From: Actinomycetes bacterium
GTDB lineage: Bacteria; Actinomycetota; Thermoleophilia; Solirubrobacterales; 70-9
Reading direction: 5' to 3'
Assembly: GCA_023434465.1 (NCBI GenBank)
Contig: JAEYSQ010000250.1
Coordinates: 1 to 5,878, forward strand
DNA: 5,878 nt
The notes below the pieces were generated by a model. That model ran no database searches, had not been told where the DNA came from, and saw only the letters and a list, made by a program, of their open reading frames with translations. Below, piece after piece: positions 5,732 to 5,878 of the stretch (within the stretch, counting starts at the first letter, position 1; every line of letters starts with the position of its first letter). A program made the translations under genes and the position numbers.

Positions 5732-5878
5732 ATGATCGCTTACCTGCCACCCGCTTTGTTCGTGATCTCCTGGATCTGTGCCCTGGTCGGCTGGGAAGCG
5801 CCGGGGGCCAACTCCGGCACTCCTTTTGATGAGAATGCCCTCCGCTGGATGCTGTTTCTCGGGATGGGCTGGAGCATC
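5732..5878 (+). CDS. N-terminal part of an integral membrane protein (runs off the window)
   Basis: An open frame of 49 codons runs from the ATG at 5732 to the last base. The N-terminus, MIAYLPPALFVISWICALVG, is a likely first transmembrane helix (about 3-20). A short polar loop (EAPGANSGTPFDENALR) follows, and a second hydrophobic segment begins at WMLFLGMGWSI and is cut by the window edge. The protein is divergent from the PD40 gene, with 183 bases between the two starts. The pattern of a short N-terminal helix, a FDENALRW-like loop and a glycine-rich second helix reminds me of small four-helix DUF6790-type membrane proteins. That is a memory-based resemblance from a fragment, not an assignment. 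No function can be given. Confidence 0.72.
   Translation, partial: MIAYLPPALFVISWICALVGWEAPGANSGTPFDENALRWMLFLGMGWSI

Overview
GC-rich window with no rRNA, tRNA, mobile element or CRISPR array. Several traits suggest a high-GC actinobacterium, possibly of the Thermoleophilia/Solirubrobacterales type. These are the high GC, the mix of SD-led and apparently leaderless starts, and the abundance of exported delta-60 and PD40 repeat proteins. The taxonomic guess rests on gene content and base use, not on a marker gene.

Left part (1-1755, + strand): a thiol peroxidase of the PrxQ/AhpC-TSA type (28-588) is followed after 48 bases by a zinc-free MDR-superfamily oxidoreductase (637-1755). Both are probably cytoplasmic redox enzymes. 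Nothing shows that they act together. Each start lies six bases after a -10-like hexamer, so each may be transcribed separately as a leaderless mRNA.

Middle (1756-1872): a short convergent intergenic region. It holds a weak hairpin and the start of a possible 28-codon, Arg/Lys-rich small ORF that runs antisense into the end of the next gene.

Right part (1873-5548, - strand): a tight three-gene run, probably one operon, read right to left. The first gene encodes an exported PD40/TolB-like beta-propeller (start 5548). It overlaps a delta-60 repeat protein with a signal peptide (start about 4520). That gene overlaps a second delta-60 repeat protein by one base (TAATG junction at 3230-3226). Each delta-60 protein contains seven F-G-x-x-G repeat units, so each is predicted to be a seven-bladed propeller outside the cytoplasm. 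No enzyme, anchor or secretion component accompanies them, and their ligand or role is unknown. This cassette of three propellers is the most distinctive content of the window.

Far right (5549-5878): a divergent intergenic region of 183 bases, then the first 49 codons of a + strand membrane protein that runs off the window. Its ATG is also preceded by a TANNNT hexamer at a six-base distance.
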